Part shown: one piece after another, positions 33,105 to 41,085 of the stretch
Numbering within the stretch: position 1 is the first letter of the stretch
How the letters are laid out: every line of letters starts with the position of its first letter
Source: G963674835 sp963674835
GTDB taxonomy: Bacteria > Planctomycetota > Planctomycetia > Pirellulales > Thermoguttaceae
Direction: 5' to 3'
NCBI GenBank assembly: GCA_963674835.2
Contig: CAXXKC010000002.1
Location: forward strand, 1,922,001 to 1,986,000
DNA: 64,000 bases
The notes under the pieces: model-generated
What the model was told of the DNA's origin: nothing
Seen by the model: the letters and a program-made list of their open reading frames with translations, nothing else
The model's database searches: none
Made by a program: the position numbers and the translations under genes

Positions 33105-34489
33105 GCCCGTTGACGCTGGTGTTGCTGAAGCTGGCCGGGGCAGTGATTCCGCTGCTGTTATTGGCGCGACTGGCCCGAGTGTTCCCGGACCGGCGGCTGA
33201 TCTACGTGGCGCTGGTGCCGGCGCTGCTGACGCTTTTACTGCTGGTCAGCAGGGCAATGCTCTGGGTGGTGCTGGCGTTGGATGCGGCGGTCCTGGTGGC
33301 GGCCGCGATCGACCTAGCGAGCTTGCCGGCACGGAAGAGCTTTTCGGTCGAGCGTCATACGGGACGGATCGCATCGCTGAAAAAGCGGCACGCGGTGACG
33401 CTGGTGGTGGCGAATCAGTCGGGCCGCGCGCATGTCGTGTGTGTGCGAGACGGCGTGCCGGAGGTGCTTGAGCCGTCGCCTGCCGAGTTCAAAGAGGCGC
33501 TTCCCGGCCGGAGCCGGGTGATTCGAGAGTATGTGCTTCGGCCGGCGCGCCGCGGGGCGTTTGAGATCGAGGCGGTTTCGCTGCAGGTCCCGAGCCGATG
33601 GGGGCTCTGGCGGCGGCTGTTGGATTATCGGTGTGCGTCGACGATTCACGTGTATCCCGACATGCAGCAGCTCGGGCAGTACGCCGTGTTGGCGCGGACG
33701 AACCGACTGAGCCTGGTCGGCGTGCGACGCACGCGACGGATTGGCATGGATCACGACTTCGAACGGCTGCGCGATTACACGCTGGACGACAACTACAAGC
33801 ACATCGACTGGCGATCGACGGCCCGGCGTCGGAAGCTCACGGTGAAGGACTATCAATCGAGCCAGAGCCAGCGGATCATCTTCCTGGTGGATTGCGGCCG
33901 GATGATGACGAACGAGTCGGCGGGCCTGAGTCTGCTGGATCATGCGTTGAACGCGGTGCTGATGCTGGGTTACGTGGCGCTGCGGCAGGGCGATTCGGTG
34001 GGACTGCTGGCGTTTTCCGACGACATTCACGGGTTCGTGCCACCGCGGGGTGGCATGGTGCAGATGAACCGCTTGCTGCACGCCTCGTTCGACCGTTTTC
34101 CGAAGCTGGTCGAATCGCGCTACGACCTGGCCTTCCACTACCTGGCCTCGCACACGCGGAAACGCTCGCTGGTGGTGCTGATCACCAACGTGATCGACGA
34201 GGTGAATTCACACCAAGTGGAGCGGTATCTGGCGAACCTTGCCGGGCGGCATTTGCCGTTGGGCATTCTGCTGCGCGACCACCGGATGTTCGACGCGGTC
34301 GAGGTGGAGCACCCCTTCGGCGAGCAGCTCTGGCGAGCGGCAGCGGCGGCGGACGTTCTTTCGTGGCGCCAGCAGGTGTTGACCGACCTGGAACGGAAGG
34401 GGGTGCTGGTTCTGGACGCCTTTGCGGAAGAAATGACAGCGCCGCTAATCAACCGGTATCTGGAGATCAAGGCACGACACTTGCTCTGA
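33101..34489 (+). CDS. DUF58 (vWA-like) protein
   Basis: 462 residues from a TTG start that overlaps the MoxR stop by four bases (TTGA). Two N-terminal membrane helices (LVLLKLAGAVIPLLLLARL; LIYVALVPALLTLLLLVSRAMLWVVLALDAAVLVAAAI) precede a beta-rich part and the DUF58 signature FERLRDYTLDDNYKHIDWRSTARRRKLTVKDYQ. The vWA-like segment IIFLVDCGRMMTNES retains only part of the MIDAS DxSxS motif (DxGRM), so metal binding is doubtful. It is the last gene of the cluster; a GC hairpin repeat follows in the convergent spacer. Confidence 0.92.
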   Translation: MSPLTLVLLKLAGAVIPLLLLARLARVFPDRRLIYVALVPALLTLLLLVSRAMLWVVLALDAAVLVAAAIDLASLPARKSFSVERHTGRIASLKKRHAVTLVVANQSGRAHVVCVRDGVPEVLEPSPAEFKEALPGRSRVIREYVLRPARRGAFEIEAVSLQVPSRWGLWRRLLDYRCASTIHVYPDMQQLGQYAVLARTNRLSLVGVRRTRRIGMDHDFERLRDYTLDDNYKHIDWRSTARRRKLTVKDYQSSQSQRIIFLVDCGRMMTNESAGLSLLDHALNAVLMLGYVALRQGDSVGLLAFSDDIHGFVPPRGGMVQMNRLLHASFDRFPKLVESRYDLAFHYLASHTRKRSLVVLITNVIDEVNSHQVERYLANLAGRHLPLGILLRDHRMFDAVEVEHPFGEQLWRAAAAADVLSWRQQVLTDLERKGVLVLDAFAEEMTAPLINRYLEIKARHLL

Positions 34490-34642
34490 ACGCGGCGGAT
34501 GGCGGCGGGTGTGCTGTGCTGGTGGGCAGATTTGGCACTCCCTCACCGTGCGGCCCCGCTGCCGCGAGCGGGCGAGGGGAGCTGTGGTCGAATCGACGCG
34601 TGTCTGCACGCGATCTCCACGCACCATGATCGTGAGAGGGCT
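34490..34642. repeat. Convergent spacer with GC hairpins
   Basis: Between the DUF58 (plus) and dapL (minus) stops lie a CCCGCT/AGCGGG hairpin within a CCCTC...GAGGGG outer pair (about 34539-34578) and a CGCGTG-TCTG-CACGCG hairpin near 34598-34614. These look like REP-type elements or a bidirectional transcription block; no T-run follows. Confidence 0.4.
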
Positions 34643-35875
34643 TCAGAAGACTAGCCGAGTCTTCTTGAGGCGCTCTTCGGTGATGGCCATGAGAGCGTCT
34701 TCGGCGGGTTCGTCGGGCGCTTCGTAGGTGACGGAGAAGCGGAGGTAGGCGCCGGCGTCGTCCCAAGGGACCGTGCAGATGGAATGCTCGGTGATGAGGT
34801 ATTGGCTGGCGGCTTCGGCGGTGGCGAAGGTCTGGCCGTCGGCAAGGCCCTTGGGGCTGCGGGTGTAAAGGAAGTACGACCCGCCGGGCATTTCACACTG
34901 GAAGCCGCAACGCTTGAGGGTGGCAACGAGCTTTTCGAGTCGACGGCGGTACTTGGCGCGCGTCTGGCGGGGGATTTCCGGATCGTCGAGTGCAGCGGCG
35001 GCGGCTTTCTGGATGGCGATGAATTGGCCGGAGTCGGTGTTGTCTTTGACGTCGGCAAAGGCCTGAACGATCCGCGCGTTGCCGCAGACCCAGCCCATCC
35101 GCCAACCGATCATATTCCAGCCCTTGGAGAGGGAGTGGATTTCGACGCCGACTTCCCGCGCGCCGGGCACCTGGAGGAAGCTCAGGGGCGGGCCCTGGAA
35201 GGTGAGCATGATGTGGGCGGCGTCCTGGACGACGACGATCTGGTTGTCGCGGGCGAACTGGATGACGCGCTCGTAGAACTCGCGGGTCGGCGCGCGGCCG
35301 GTGGGGCTGTTGGGATAGTTCAACACGAGCAGCTTCGCCCGACGGAGGATGTCGGCGGGGATGGAATCGAGATCGGGATAGAAATCGTTCTCGGGCAGAA
35401 GCGGCAGCCGATGGACTTCGCCGCCGTAGTATTTCGTGTAGGTGCCGGCGACCGGGTAGCCGGGCACGGTCATCAGGGTCACGTCGCCGGGATCGATGAA
35501 CACGGCCGGCAGCATGGCCAGGGCCGGCTTGGTGCCGATGGCGTGGTTGATCTCGGTGGCCGGGTCGAGCGTGACGTTGAACTCGCGGGCCATGAGACGT
35601 GCGACGGCCTCGCGGAAGGCGAGGATTCCGTTGTCGGCATAGCCGCGGTTCTGGGGCTTGCTGATCTCGTCGGCCATGACTCGGCGAACGGACTCGTCGG
35701 CCATGGCGTCGTTTTCGCCAATGCCAAAATCGACCAGCGGGCGCTCGGGGTGCTCGGCCAGCGCCTTTCGTTTGGCTCGCTTGATCTTCTCGAACTTATA
35801 GATTTCGGTGCCTTTGCCGTAGTTGGCACCGCCAATGCGCTGGGCGAAAAGATGCTGAAAGTAGGGATCGCTCAT
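34643..35875 (-). CDS. dapL: LL-diaminopimelate aminotransferase
   Basis: 410 residues, the usual DapL length. DapL converts tetrahydrodipicolinate to LL-2,6-diaminopimelate with glutamate, a one-step route to meso-DAP and lysine known in Chlamydiae, plants and planctomycetes. Blocks: FAQRIGGANYGKGTEIYKFEKIKRAKR, VDFGIGENDAMAD, NRGYADNGILAFREAVARLMAREF, TKPALAMLPAVFIDPGDVTLMTVPGYPV, NYPNSPTGRAPTREFYERVI, and the PLP lysine in HSLSKGWNMIGWRMGW. A -35/-10 pair at 35924-35952 would drive it. The presence of DapL fits a peptidoglycan-containing planctomycete. Confidence 0.9.
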   Translation of the reverse strand: MSDPYFQHLFAQRIGGANYGKGTEIYKFEKIKRAKRKALAEHPERPLVDFGIGENDAMADESVRRVMADEISKPQNRGYADNGILAFREAVARLMAREFNVTLDPATEINHAIGTKPALAMLPAVFIDPGDVTLMTVPGYPVAGTYTKYYGGEVHRLPLLPENDFYPDLDSIPADILRRAKLLVLNYPNSPTGRAPTREFYERVIQFARDNQIVVVQDAAHIMLTFQGPPLSFLQVPGAREVGVEIHSLSKGWNMIGWRMGWVCGNARIVQAFADVKDNTDSGQFIAIQKAAAAALDDPEIPRQTRAKYRRRLEKLVATLKRCGFQCEMPGGSYFLYTRSPKGLADGQTFATAEAASQYLITEHSICTVPWDDAGAYLRFSVTYEAPDEPAEDALMAITEERLKKTRLVF

Positions 35876-35923
35876 GGACGGACTCGGAAATGACGCTGGA
35901 AAAGACGTGGATTGGAATCGGTT

Positions 35924-35952
35924 AGTTTATTCGCCACACGGGCAACTGACAA
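35924..35952 (-). promoter_or_regulatory. Sigma-70-type promoter for dapL
   Basis: On the minus strand TTGTCA (35952-35947), a 17-base spacer and TAAACT (35929-35924). The leader before the ATG at 35875 would be about 40 bases. Both hexamers differ from consensus in one or two positions. Confidence 0.5.
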
Positions 35953-36052
35953 GGCGACGGGAGGGGTATGGCCGGGTTGCATTTTCCGCGAAGGAGGGCC
36001 ATTATGAGGACCTCGACGCCAGAAATCCGTCTTTCTTGGGAGGATGCCGCCA

Positions 36053-36979
36053 GTGACTCGAATGGACGTAAAACCGGGCGAAACCCGGATTGGGTGGATC
36101 GGCACGGGCGTGATGGGCGCCAGCATGTGCGGGCACCTAATCGATGCCGGTTATTCGGCGACGGTCTACAACCGCACGCGGGCGAAAGCCGAGCCCCTGC
36201 TGGCTCGCGGAGCGCGGTGGGCCGAAAGCCCCAAAGGGGTGGCGGAAGCGTCGGACGTCGTGTTTACGATCGTCGGCTATCCGGCCGATGTCTGCAGCGT
36301 GATCCTAGGGACCGAGGGCGTGCTGGCCGGAAGCCGGGCGGGTCAGATCGTCGTTGACATGACGACGAGCGAGCCGTCGCTGGCGGTGGAGATCGCGGCG
36401 AGGGCGGCCGAGAAAGGCGTTGCGTCGATCGATGCGCCCGTTTCGGGCGGCGACGTGGGGGCGCGCGAGGCGAGGCTGTCGATCATGATCGGCGGTGCGA
36501 AGGAAGCGGTCGACGCCGTGCGGCCGTGCTTCGAGGCGATGGGCAAGACCATCGTGCATCAGGGCGGACCCGGGGCGGGACAGCACACGAAGCTGGTCAA
36601 CCAGGTGCTCATTGCGAGCAACATGGTCGGAGTGTGCGAGGCATTGCTCTATGCGTATCGCGCGGGACTCGATTTGGAGACGGTGTTGCAGTCGGTAAGC
36701 CCGGGAGCGGCAGGGAGCTGGTCGCTGTCGAATTTGGCACCGCGGATTATCGCCGACGACTTCGCGCCCGGCTTCTTTGTGGAACACTTCATCAAGGACA
36801 TGGGCATCGCGTTGGAGGAAGCCAAGCGAATGGGGCTGGCGATGCCGGGGTTGGCGCTGGCCAACCAGCTGTATCTTTCGCTCCAGGCGCTCGGGCATGG
36901 GCGCGACGGGACGCAGGCGCTGGAGTTGGCCTTGGCAGCGATGTCGGGAATCGACTGGAAGGGGAGGGGGAAGGGGTGA
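36053..36979 (+). CDS. NAD(P)-dependent 3-hydroxyisobutyrate dehydrogenase-like oxidoreductase
   Basis: About 308 residues from GTG 36053, chosen because GGGAGG ends nine bases before it; ATG 36044 touches that Shine-Dalgarno and ATG 36062 is also possible. Beta-hydroxyacid dehydrogenase family: the N-terminal Rossmann motif is RIGWIGTGVMGASMCGHL, substrate motif FIDAPVSGG appears as SIDAPVSGGDVGARE, and the catalytic lysine is in GPGAGQHTKLVNQVLIA. The C-terminal helical domain is complete (FFVEHFIKDMGIALEEAKRMGLAMPGLALANQLY). The substrate could be 3-hydroxyisobutyrate, tartronate semialdehyde or another beta-hydroxyacid. Confidence 0.9.
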   Translation: MTRMDVKPGETRIGWIGTGVMGASMCGHLIDAGYSATVYNRTRAKAEPLLARGARWAESPKGVAEASDVVFTIVGYPADVCSVILGTEGVLAGSRAGQIVVDMTTSEPSLAVEIAARAAEKGVASIDAPVSGGDVGAREARLSIMIGGAKEAVDAVRPCFEAMGKTIVHQGGPGAGQHTKLVNQVLIASNMVGVCEALLYAYRAGLDLETVLQSVSPGAAGSWSLSNLAPRIIADDFAPGFFVEHFIKDMGIALEEAKRMGLAMPGLALANQLYLSLQALGHGRDGTQALELALAAMSGIDWKGRGKG

Positions 36980-36992
36980 ATGTTGAATGGCT

Positions 36993-37097
36993 AATGTCGA
37001 ACAACGAATGACTAATGATGGATGGCGCGATCACAAGGGTCGCCTGCCCTCATCGTCTTAGGCTCTGTGCTTCTTTCGTCATTCGTTGTTCGACATT
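36993..37097. repeat. 19-bp perfect inverted repeat between convergent genes
   Basis: AATGTCGAACAACGAATGA (36993-37011) is exactly complementary to TCATTCGTTGTTCGACATT (37079-37097), with 67 bases between them. The arms sit in a context of further short ATGAC/ATTCG repeats. It lies between two stop codons on opposite strands and could work as a bidirectional terminator or be a mobile REP-like element. Confidence 0.75.
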
Positions 37098-37107
37098 CGT
37101 CATTTCC

Positions 37108-37545
37108 TCAACTCCGGCTGGGCTTGGCCTCGTTGATGTGCTCGGTGATCCAGTGTTCCAGTTCGTCCCAGTCGACCGGGGGCAGTGAGGAGAGATCGGG
37201 GCGGAGGCACGCGGCGCCTTTGATGTAGACGTGGACGATCTCGTCGGGTGTTTTTTCGGTGTTCCAGTGCAGAAGGACGCGGACGCACCGCTGCAGGGAG
37301 CCGGGGATGCTCAGCTCGTAGCTACACAGTAGCGCGATGTTCAGCCATCCGAGTTGGCGGGCGGCCAGGGCGGGGAATTCGGCGTCGAGATCGCGGGTAG
37401 TCGTGAAGATGGCGCTGGCTACGTCTTCGGGCTGGATGTCGTTGAGATGGATCATCAAGGCGAGCAGCTCTCGCGTTGCCTTGAGGATGGCTTCGCTCGT
37501 ATTAGCGTCGGCCGTCGTTGCCCCGCGCACTCCACGGCATGGCAT
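37108..37545 (-). CDS. aroH: Monofunctional chorismate mutase, AroH class
   Basis: 145 residues, a little longer than the 120-130 of Bacillus AroH because of a C-terminal extension. AroH converts chorismate to prephenate for phenylalanine and tyrosine synthesis. Characteristic order: CRGVRGATTADANTSEAILKATRELLALM at the N-terminus, NDIQPEDVASAIFTTTRDLDAEFPALAARQLGW, and LQRCVRVLLHWNTEKTPDEIVHVYIKGAACLRPDL, with the active-site Arg in RCVRVL. Nearby genes on the strand are lptB and lepB, unrelated to aromatic synthesis. Confidence 0.93.
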   Translation of the reverse strand: MPCRGVRGATTADANTSEAILKATRELLALMIHLNDIQPEDVASAIFTTTRDLDAEFPALAARQLGWLNIALLCSYELSIPGSLQRCVRVLLHWNTEKTPDEIVHVYIKGAACLRPDLSSLPPVDWDELEHWITEHINEAKPSRS

Positions 37546-37606
37546 GAGTTCGTATCTCCGTTGATTGGTTCGCCGGCCGCAGTTGAAGCAGCCGGGCGGG
37601 CGATGG

Positions 37607-38419
37607 TTATCGTCTCTTGGGTGGAGTCGGGGCGGAGGGGACGTCCATGTCGTGCTGCTCGGCCTGACGATGTGGCGAGGGAGTGGCCGACCGACCGAGG
37701 TCCATGTCTTCGCCGAAGTAGAGTCGCCGGGCTTCCTCGTTGTTCAGCACGTCGACGGGCGAGCCGTAGCAGAAGACCTTGCCTGCGCTGATGAGGTAGG
37801 TGCGGTCGGTGATCTGGAGTGTTTCGCGCACCTGGTGATCGGTGATGAGGATGGCGATTCCTGCATCGCGGAGGCTGCGGATGATGGTCTGGATGCTGTC
37901 GATGGTCACCGGGTCGATGCCGGTAAAGGGCTCGTCGAGAAGGATGATCTGGGGATCGGAGACCAGCGCGCGGGCGATTTCCAGACGCCGCCGTTCGCCG
38001 CCGGAAAGCGACAGAGCCAACGATTTGCGGAGGTGCGCGATGTTGAACGTGACGAGCAGCTCTTCGCAACGCCGCTTGCGCGACTTGCGGTCCATGCCGA
38101 GCAGTTCCATAACGCCGAGCAGATTGTCCTGGACGGTGAGCTTGCGGAAGACACTCGATTCCTGGGCCAAGTAACCCATGCCGCCTTCGCGGGCGCGCCG
38201 GTACATGGGCCAGTGGGTGACATCGACGCCGTTGAGGGTAACTTTGCCGGCGTAGGGCTCGATGATACCGCAGGTCATGCGGAAGCTGGTGGTCTTGCCG
38301 GCGCCGTTTGGGCCAAGGAGGCCGACGATCTCGCCGCGGTCGACTTGGAAGTCGACACCGTCGACGACGCGGCGTCCTTTGTAGATCTTGACCAGTCCTC
38401 GGACGTCCAGAATGGGCAT
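37607..38419 (-). CDS. lptB: LptB-like ABC transporter ATPase
   Basis: 270 residues from ATG 38419, with AGGA eight bases upstream; the open frame extends further but without a start signal. Walker A is GPNGAGKTTSFRMTCGII, Q-loop YLAQESSVFRKLTV, signature LSLSGGERRRLEIARAL, Walker B IILLDEPFTGIDPVTI and H-loop ILITDHQVRETL. VDGVDFQVDRGEIVGLLGPNGAG and the ENLLGVMELLGMD-like segment are LptB features. LptB powers lipopolysaccharide transport to the outer membrane, but lptA/C/F/G are not adjacent. A Pro-rich tail follows residue 240. It is 19 bases after lepB, so probably co-transcribed. Confidence 0.9.
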   Translation of the reverse strand: MPILDVRGLVKIYKGRRVVDGVDFQVDRGEIVGLLGPNGAGKTTSFRMTCGIIEPYAGKVTLNGVDVTHWPMYRRAREGGMGYLAQESSVFRKLTVQDNLLGVMELLGMDRKSRKRRCEELLVTFNIAHLRKSLALSLSGGERRRLEIARALVSDPQIILLDEPFTGIDPVTIDSIQTIIRSLRDAGIAILITDHQVRETLQITDRTYLISAGKVFCYGSPVDVLNNEEARRLYFGEDMDLGRSATPSPHRQAEQHDMDVPSAPTPPKRR

Positions 38420-38438
38420 GGAGTCCTGCTCCGAGAGT

Positions 38439-40247
38439 CTATCGGACGTATCCCATACGGGCGAAATTGGGCGACATGGGAAACCAGATATTCGTGCCGG
38501 GGATGTAGTTCCACGGATGCGGCCAGAAGATACACAGGGCTCGGCCGATGAGCAACTCACGTTTGACGTAGGGTTCGAAGCCGCGCGGTTCCCAGAGGCG
38601 GCTATCGCTGCTTTCGGCGCTGTTGTCGCCGAGCATGAGGTATTCGTCTTTGCCGAGGGCAAACTCGACCTCGCGCAAGGTACGGAACGCGTGCCATTGG
38701 TCGGGGCTGGAGAGGAATTGGGCGACGCACTGCGGCGTGAGCGGTTCGTAGGGCGAGTGGAGCGTAGGGAAGTCGGTCATCGCCGCGCCCATGCTACCGT
38801 ACTGGCTGGGACGCACGGCGATGTAGTAGAGATCGCGGAAGAGCTTGAGATGGCTGACGGTGAGGGCGGCCCCTCGGGAGCCGATGCGCACGGGTTGGAG
38901 GTCTTCGAGCGTGGGGATATCGGTGTTGAGCTTCGGATAGGCGGTGTCGGAATCGAATCGGACGAGGCGATTGTTGACCCAGAGTAGCAACTGCTCATCG
39001 ATATTGGCGAAGCGGATGTCGTACGAGCCGGGTCCGCGGACGATGGTCTGGCCCGAGGGCCGGTAGGACGGCAGGCCGACGACGGAGAGCTTGGCCACGC
39101 CAACGGCCAGATCGATTCGGCACTGGAAGCGATTTCCGCCTTTGACCAACTCGAAGAGAGCTTCGCCGGAAGGGCTCTGGACGTCGAGGGTCGTTTGGAG
39201 GGCAAGATCGCCGACCCAATGCAAGCCGAGTGCCCTGGCCGAGGGGCCGAGGTAGGAGGCATTGGAATTGACGTTGGTGTTGTAGCCGGAGAAGTCGCTG
39301 ATCAGCTGGGGCCGGGCGATATTGGGGTCGAGGCTGCCGCCGCGTTCGAAGAAATCCCAGTCCTGGAAAGAGGGAACATAATGCCGGTAGCCGAGCCATG
39401 TGTCGCGTTTGGCCGAGCCGTCGGTGCTGAACGAGCGGAAGTCGGCGGCGGTCTGCCACTGGCCGGACGAGTCGCCCTGGCCGGCGATCGGTTGCCAACG
39501 GGCCGGCCAGCCACGTTTGACGATCTCGGCGGGAACGCAATCGTTGTCGTAGACAGGTTGGAGAACGGCTTCGATCTTGTCGGGCGGTTTGCGAGCGATG
39601 TGGAAGTCGGACTGGCCGTCGTGGCGGACGAAGATGTCGCCGTGGCTGATTCGCAAGGTTTCTTCGGGGAGTCCGACGAGGCGTTTGATGTAGTTGGTTT
39701 CGGCCCCGCCGGGCCATTTGAAGACGGCCACGTCCCATCGCTGCGGCTCGGCGAAGTCGTAGGCAAACTTGCCGACGAGAATGCGGTCGCCTTTGTAGGA
39801 GGAGTAGTCCTGGTCGGTCGGGGCGTTGTCGTCGCCAACGAGGGCCGTGTAGCGGCAGTTTGGGCAGGTGCCGGCGACGACGCGAAGGCCGGTCAGCACG
39901 TTGGTCTCCGGATTGACTTCTTCGCTGGCGCTGATCTGGTAGCGGAAGCCGCATTTGGGGCAGAAGATGTCCTTGTGCCTGCCCATCAAGGTGGTCGCCA
40001 TGGAGCCGGTGGGGATGACGAACGGCTCGGCCTCGAAGGTGCGGAAGAGGAAGGCGAGAATGAAGGCGATGCAGATCGCTTCGACCGTTTCCCGGAGGGC
40101 ACCCTGTGAGTCGTGAGAGCGGCCATTGCCGGCGTGCGTCGCGGCTGCTTCGCCGTCGGGCTCGCTCGATGGACTTTGGGTGTGAGCGGGCAAAACCGCC
40201 GAGTCGGAGTGGGGTTGCAAAACGCCGCCTTTAGCTTGTTCGGACAT
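38439..40247 (-). CDS. lepB: Signal peptidase I with zinc-ribbon and beta-rich insertions
   Basis: 602 residues from ATG 40247 (GGGA six bases upstream; ATG 40259 would add four), far longer than the 250-330 of typical LepB. A membrane helix (EAICIAFILAFLFRTF) is followed by the catalytic Ser in PFVIPTGSMATTLMG (S82) and the Lys in NYIKRLVGLPEE (K188). Between them are two CxxC pairs (CPKCGFRY and CPNCRY), a probable zinc ribbon. After the Lys comes about 300 residues of beta-rich sequence resembling a concanavalin/LamG-type fold (HWVGDLALQTTLDVQSPSGEALFELVKGG; GPGSYDIRFANIDEQLLLWVNNRLV). The terminal box is LMLGDNSAESSDSRLWEPRGF. All catalytic residues are present, so it should process secretory proteins. 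Confidence 0.9.
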   Translation of the reverse strand: MSEQAKGGVLQPHSDSAVLPAHTQSPSSEPDGEAAATHAGNGRSHDSQGALRETVEAICIAFILAFLFRTFEAEPFVIPTGSMATTLMGRHKDIFCPKCGFRYQISASEEVNPETNVLTGLRVVAGTCPNCRYTALVGDDNAPTDQDYSSYKGDRILVGKFAYDFAEPQRWDVAVFKWPGGAETNYIKRLVGLPEETLRISHGDIFVRHDGQSDFHIARKPPDKIEAVLQPVYDNDCVPAEIVKRGWPARWQPIAGQGDSSGQWQTAADFRSFSTDGSAKRDTWLGYRHYVPSFQDWDFFERGGSLDPNIARPQLISDFSGYNTNVNSNASYLGPSARALGLHWVGDLALQTTLDVQSPSGEALFELVKGGNRFQCRIDLAVGVAKLSVVGLPSYRPSGQTIVRGPGSYDIRFANIDEQLLLWVNNRLVRFDSDTAYPKLNTDIPTLEDLQPVRIGSRGAALTVSHLKLFRDLYYIAVRPSQYGSMGAAMTDFPTLHSPYEPLTPQCVAQFLSSPDQWHAFRTLREVEFALGKDEYLMLGDNSAESSDSRLWEPRGFEPYVKRELLIGRALCIFWPHPWNYIPGTNIWFPMSPNFARMGYVR

Positions 40248-40252
40248 GTCCG
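40241..40252 (-). promoter_or_regulatory. Perfect 12-bp palindrome over the lepB start codon
   Basis: CGGACATGTCCG is self-complementary and spans the ATG of the favoured lepB start. It could act as an operator or as a small hairpin limiting initiation; no function is proven. Confidence 0.35.
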
Positions 40253-40259
40253 ATCCCAT

Positions 40260-41085
40260 GCAAACTGACGTTCAAAGCCGCTTCAAGCAACAGCGGGGAA
40301 CCGACTTCGGGCGCCAAACGTCCTATTTTACCTGAAAGACATAGAGGATGCACCCCCAGGCGGCCTGACCTGTTTGTTGGGGAGGTCAACGTGTGCGAGG
40401 CCACCCAATCGAAACCCTATCGGCACCGGCGGCCGATTGGCCGTTCCGATTTCCGCGAGGGAAGGGAAGCTGGCCGGGATCGGGCAGGCGGGGAGTATAG
40501 CGCATCGCGGGGAGACCCGGAACCACCCCTTTCAACATGGTGTCGTTTTTCCCGAGGAATTCGCAGCTAGCATCGGCCAGAGGAAACAGCCATCGACAAT
40601 ATCGAATTTCGTTTCTCCCGGTGATTTGCCAGCTAGCGTTGCTTTCATGTTGAAAGGGGTGGACCCGGAACCTATTGATGTTTGCCTGGAAAATGACCCG
40701 GCTAGTCATGCTATTTGCCCCACCTGCCGGCCTCCCGTTAGTTGGCCTCGCTTCATTCAGCGTGCAAACGTCAATAGGAATCGCTCCACGAGGCGGCGAG
40801 GCCCCCATTGGACTGACACGATTTCAGCAACGGCCGCCGGAAATAGTACGCTGGCGCGGGACGCGGTGTTCTGCGGCGAGGTTGTTGAGCGGTCGTGAGG
40901 GGTGCAGTCGTCACACCGTCAAAGCGAGGGGGACCGCGTAGGATGTGCGGCGCGGTGGCTGGGTTGCGAACGGTTGGGGGGTGAAGTGGATCGGAGAGCC
41001 CAGCGGGAGCGCCGCCCGCCCACACCTGCGGCCTCTCTCTCACAAACGTGCGACGGGAGTTGTGTTTTGGGGTTTTTGGCGCTTG
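40260..41085. other. Repeat-rich gene-free region upstream of lepB
   Basis: More than 800 bases without a credible gene; the small open frames do not resemble proteins. Between about 40510 and 40780 there are nested repeats: an 11-base direct repeat GACCCGGAACC (40514-40524 and 40662-40672), a 17-bp perfect inverted repeat (40523-40539 with 40646-40662), a 30-base degenerate direct repeat (40543-40572 and 40609-40638), and a second 15-bp inverted repeat (40671-40685 with 40764-40778). Nothing firm is seen from 40790 to 41085. The lepB promoter should lie here, but no consensus pair is evident. Confidence 0.5.
40514..40778. repeat. Compound repeat element with two long stems
   Basis: Arms CCACCCCTTTCAACATG (40523-40539) and CATGTTGAAAGGGGTGG (40646-40662) are perfectly complementary over 17 bases. 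A second stem, CCTATTGATGTTTGC (40671-40685) with GCAAACGTCAATAGG (40764-40778), has one G-T position. Inside the first stem TCGTTTTTCCCG...AGCTAGC is repeated as TCGTTTCTCCCG...AGCTAGC. The two stems abut. This could be a structured RNA or a decayed mobile element; no transposase is near. Confidence 0.6.

Noticed and set aside
40523..40662. The 17-bp inverted repeat as terminal repeats of an insertion sequence
   Set aside because: The arms enclose only 106 bases with no coding capacity. The 11-base direct repeat GACCCGGAACC overlaps the arms rather than flanking them cleanly, so a target duplication is not convincing.
40374..40941. Open frames of 88-174 residues in the repeat-rich region
   Set aside because: They run through the inverted repeats and resemble no protein; the repeats explain the sequence better.
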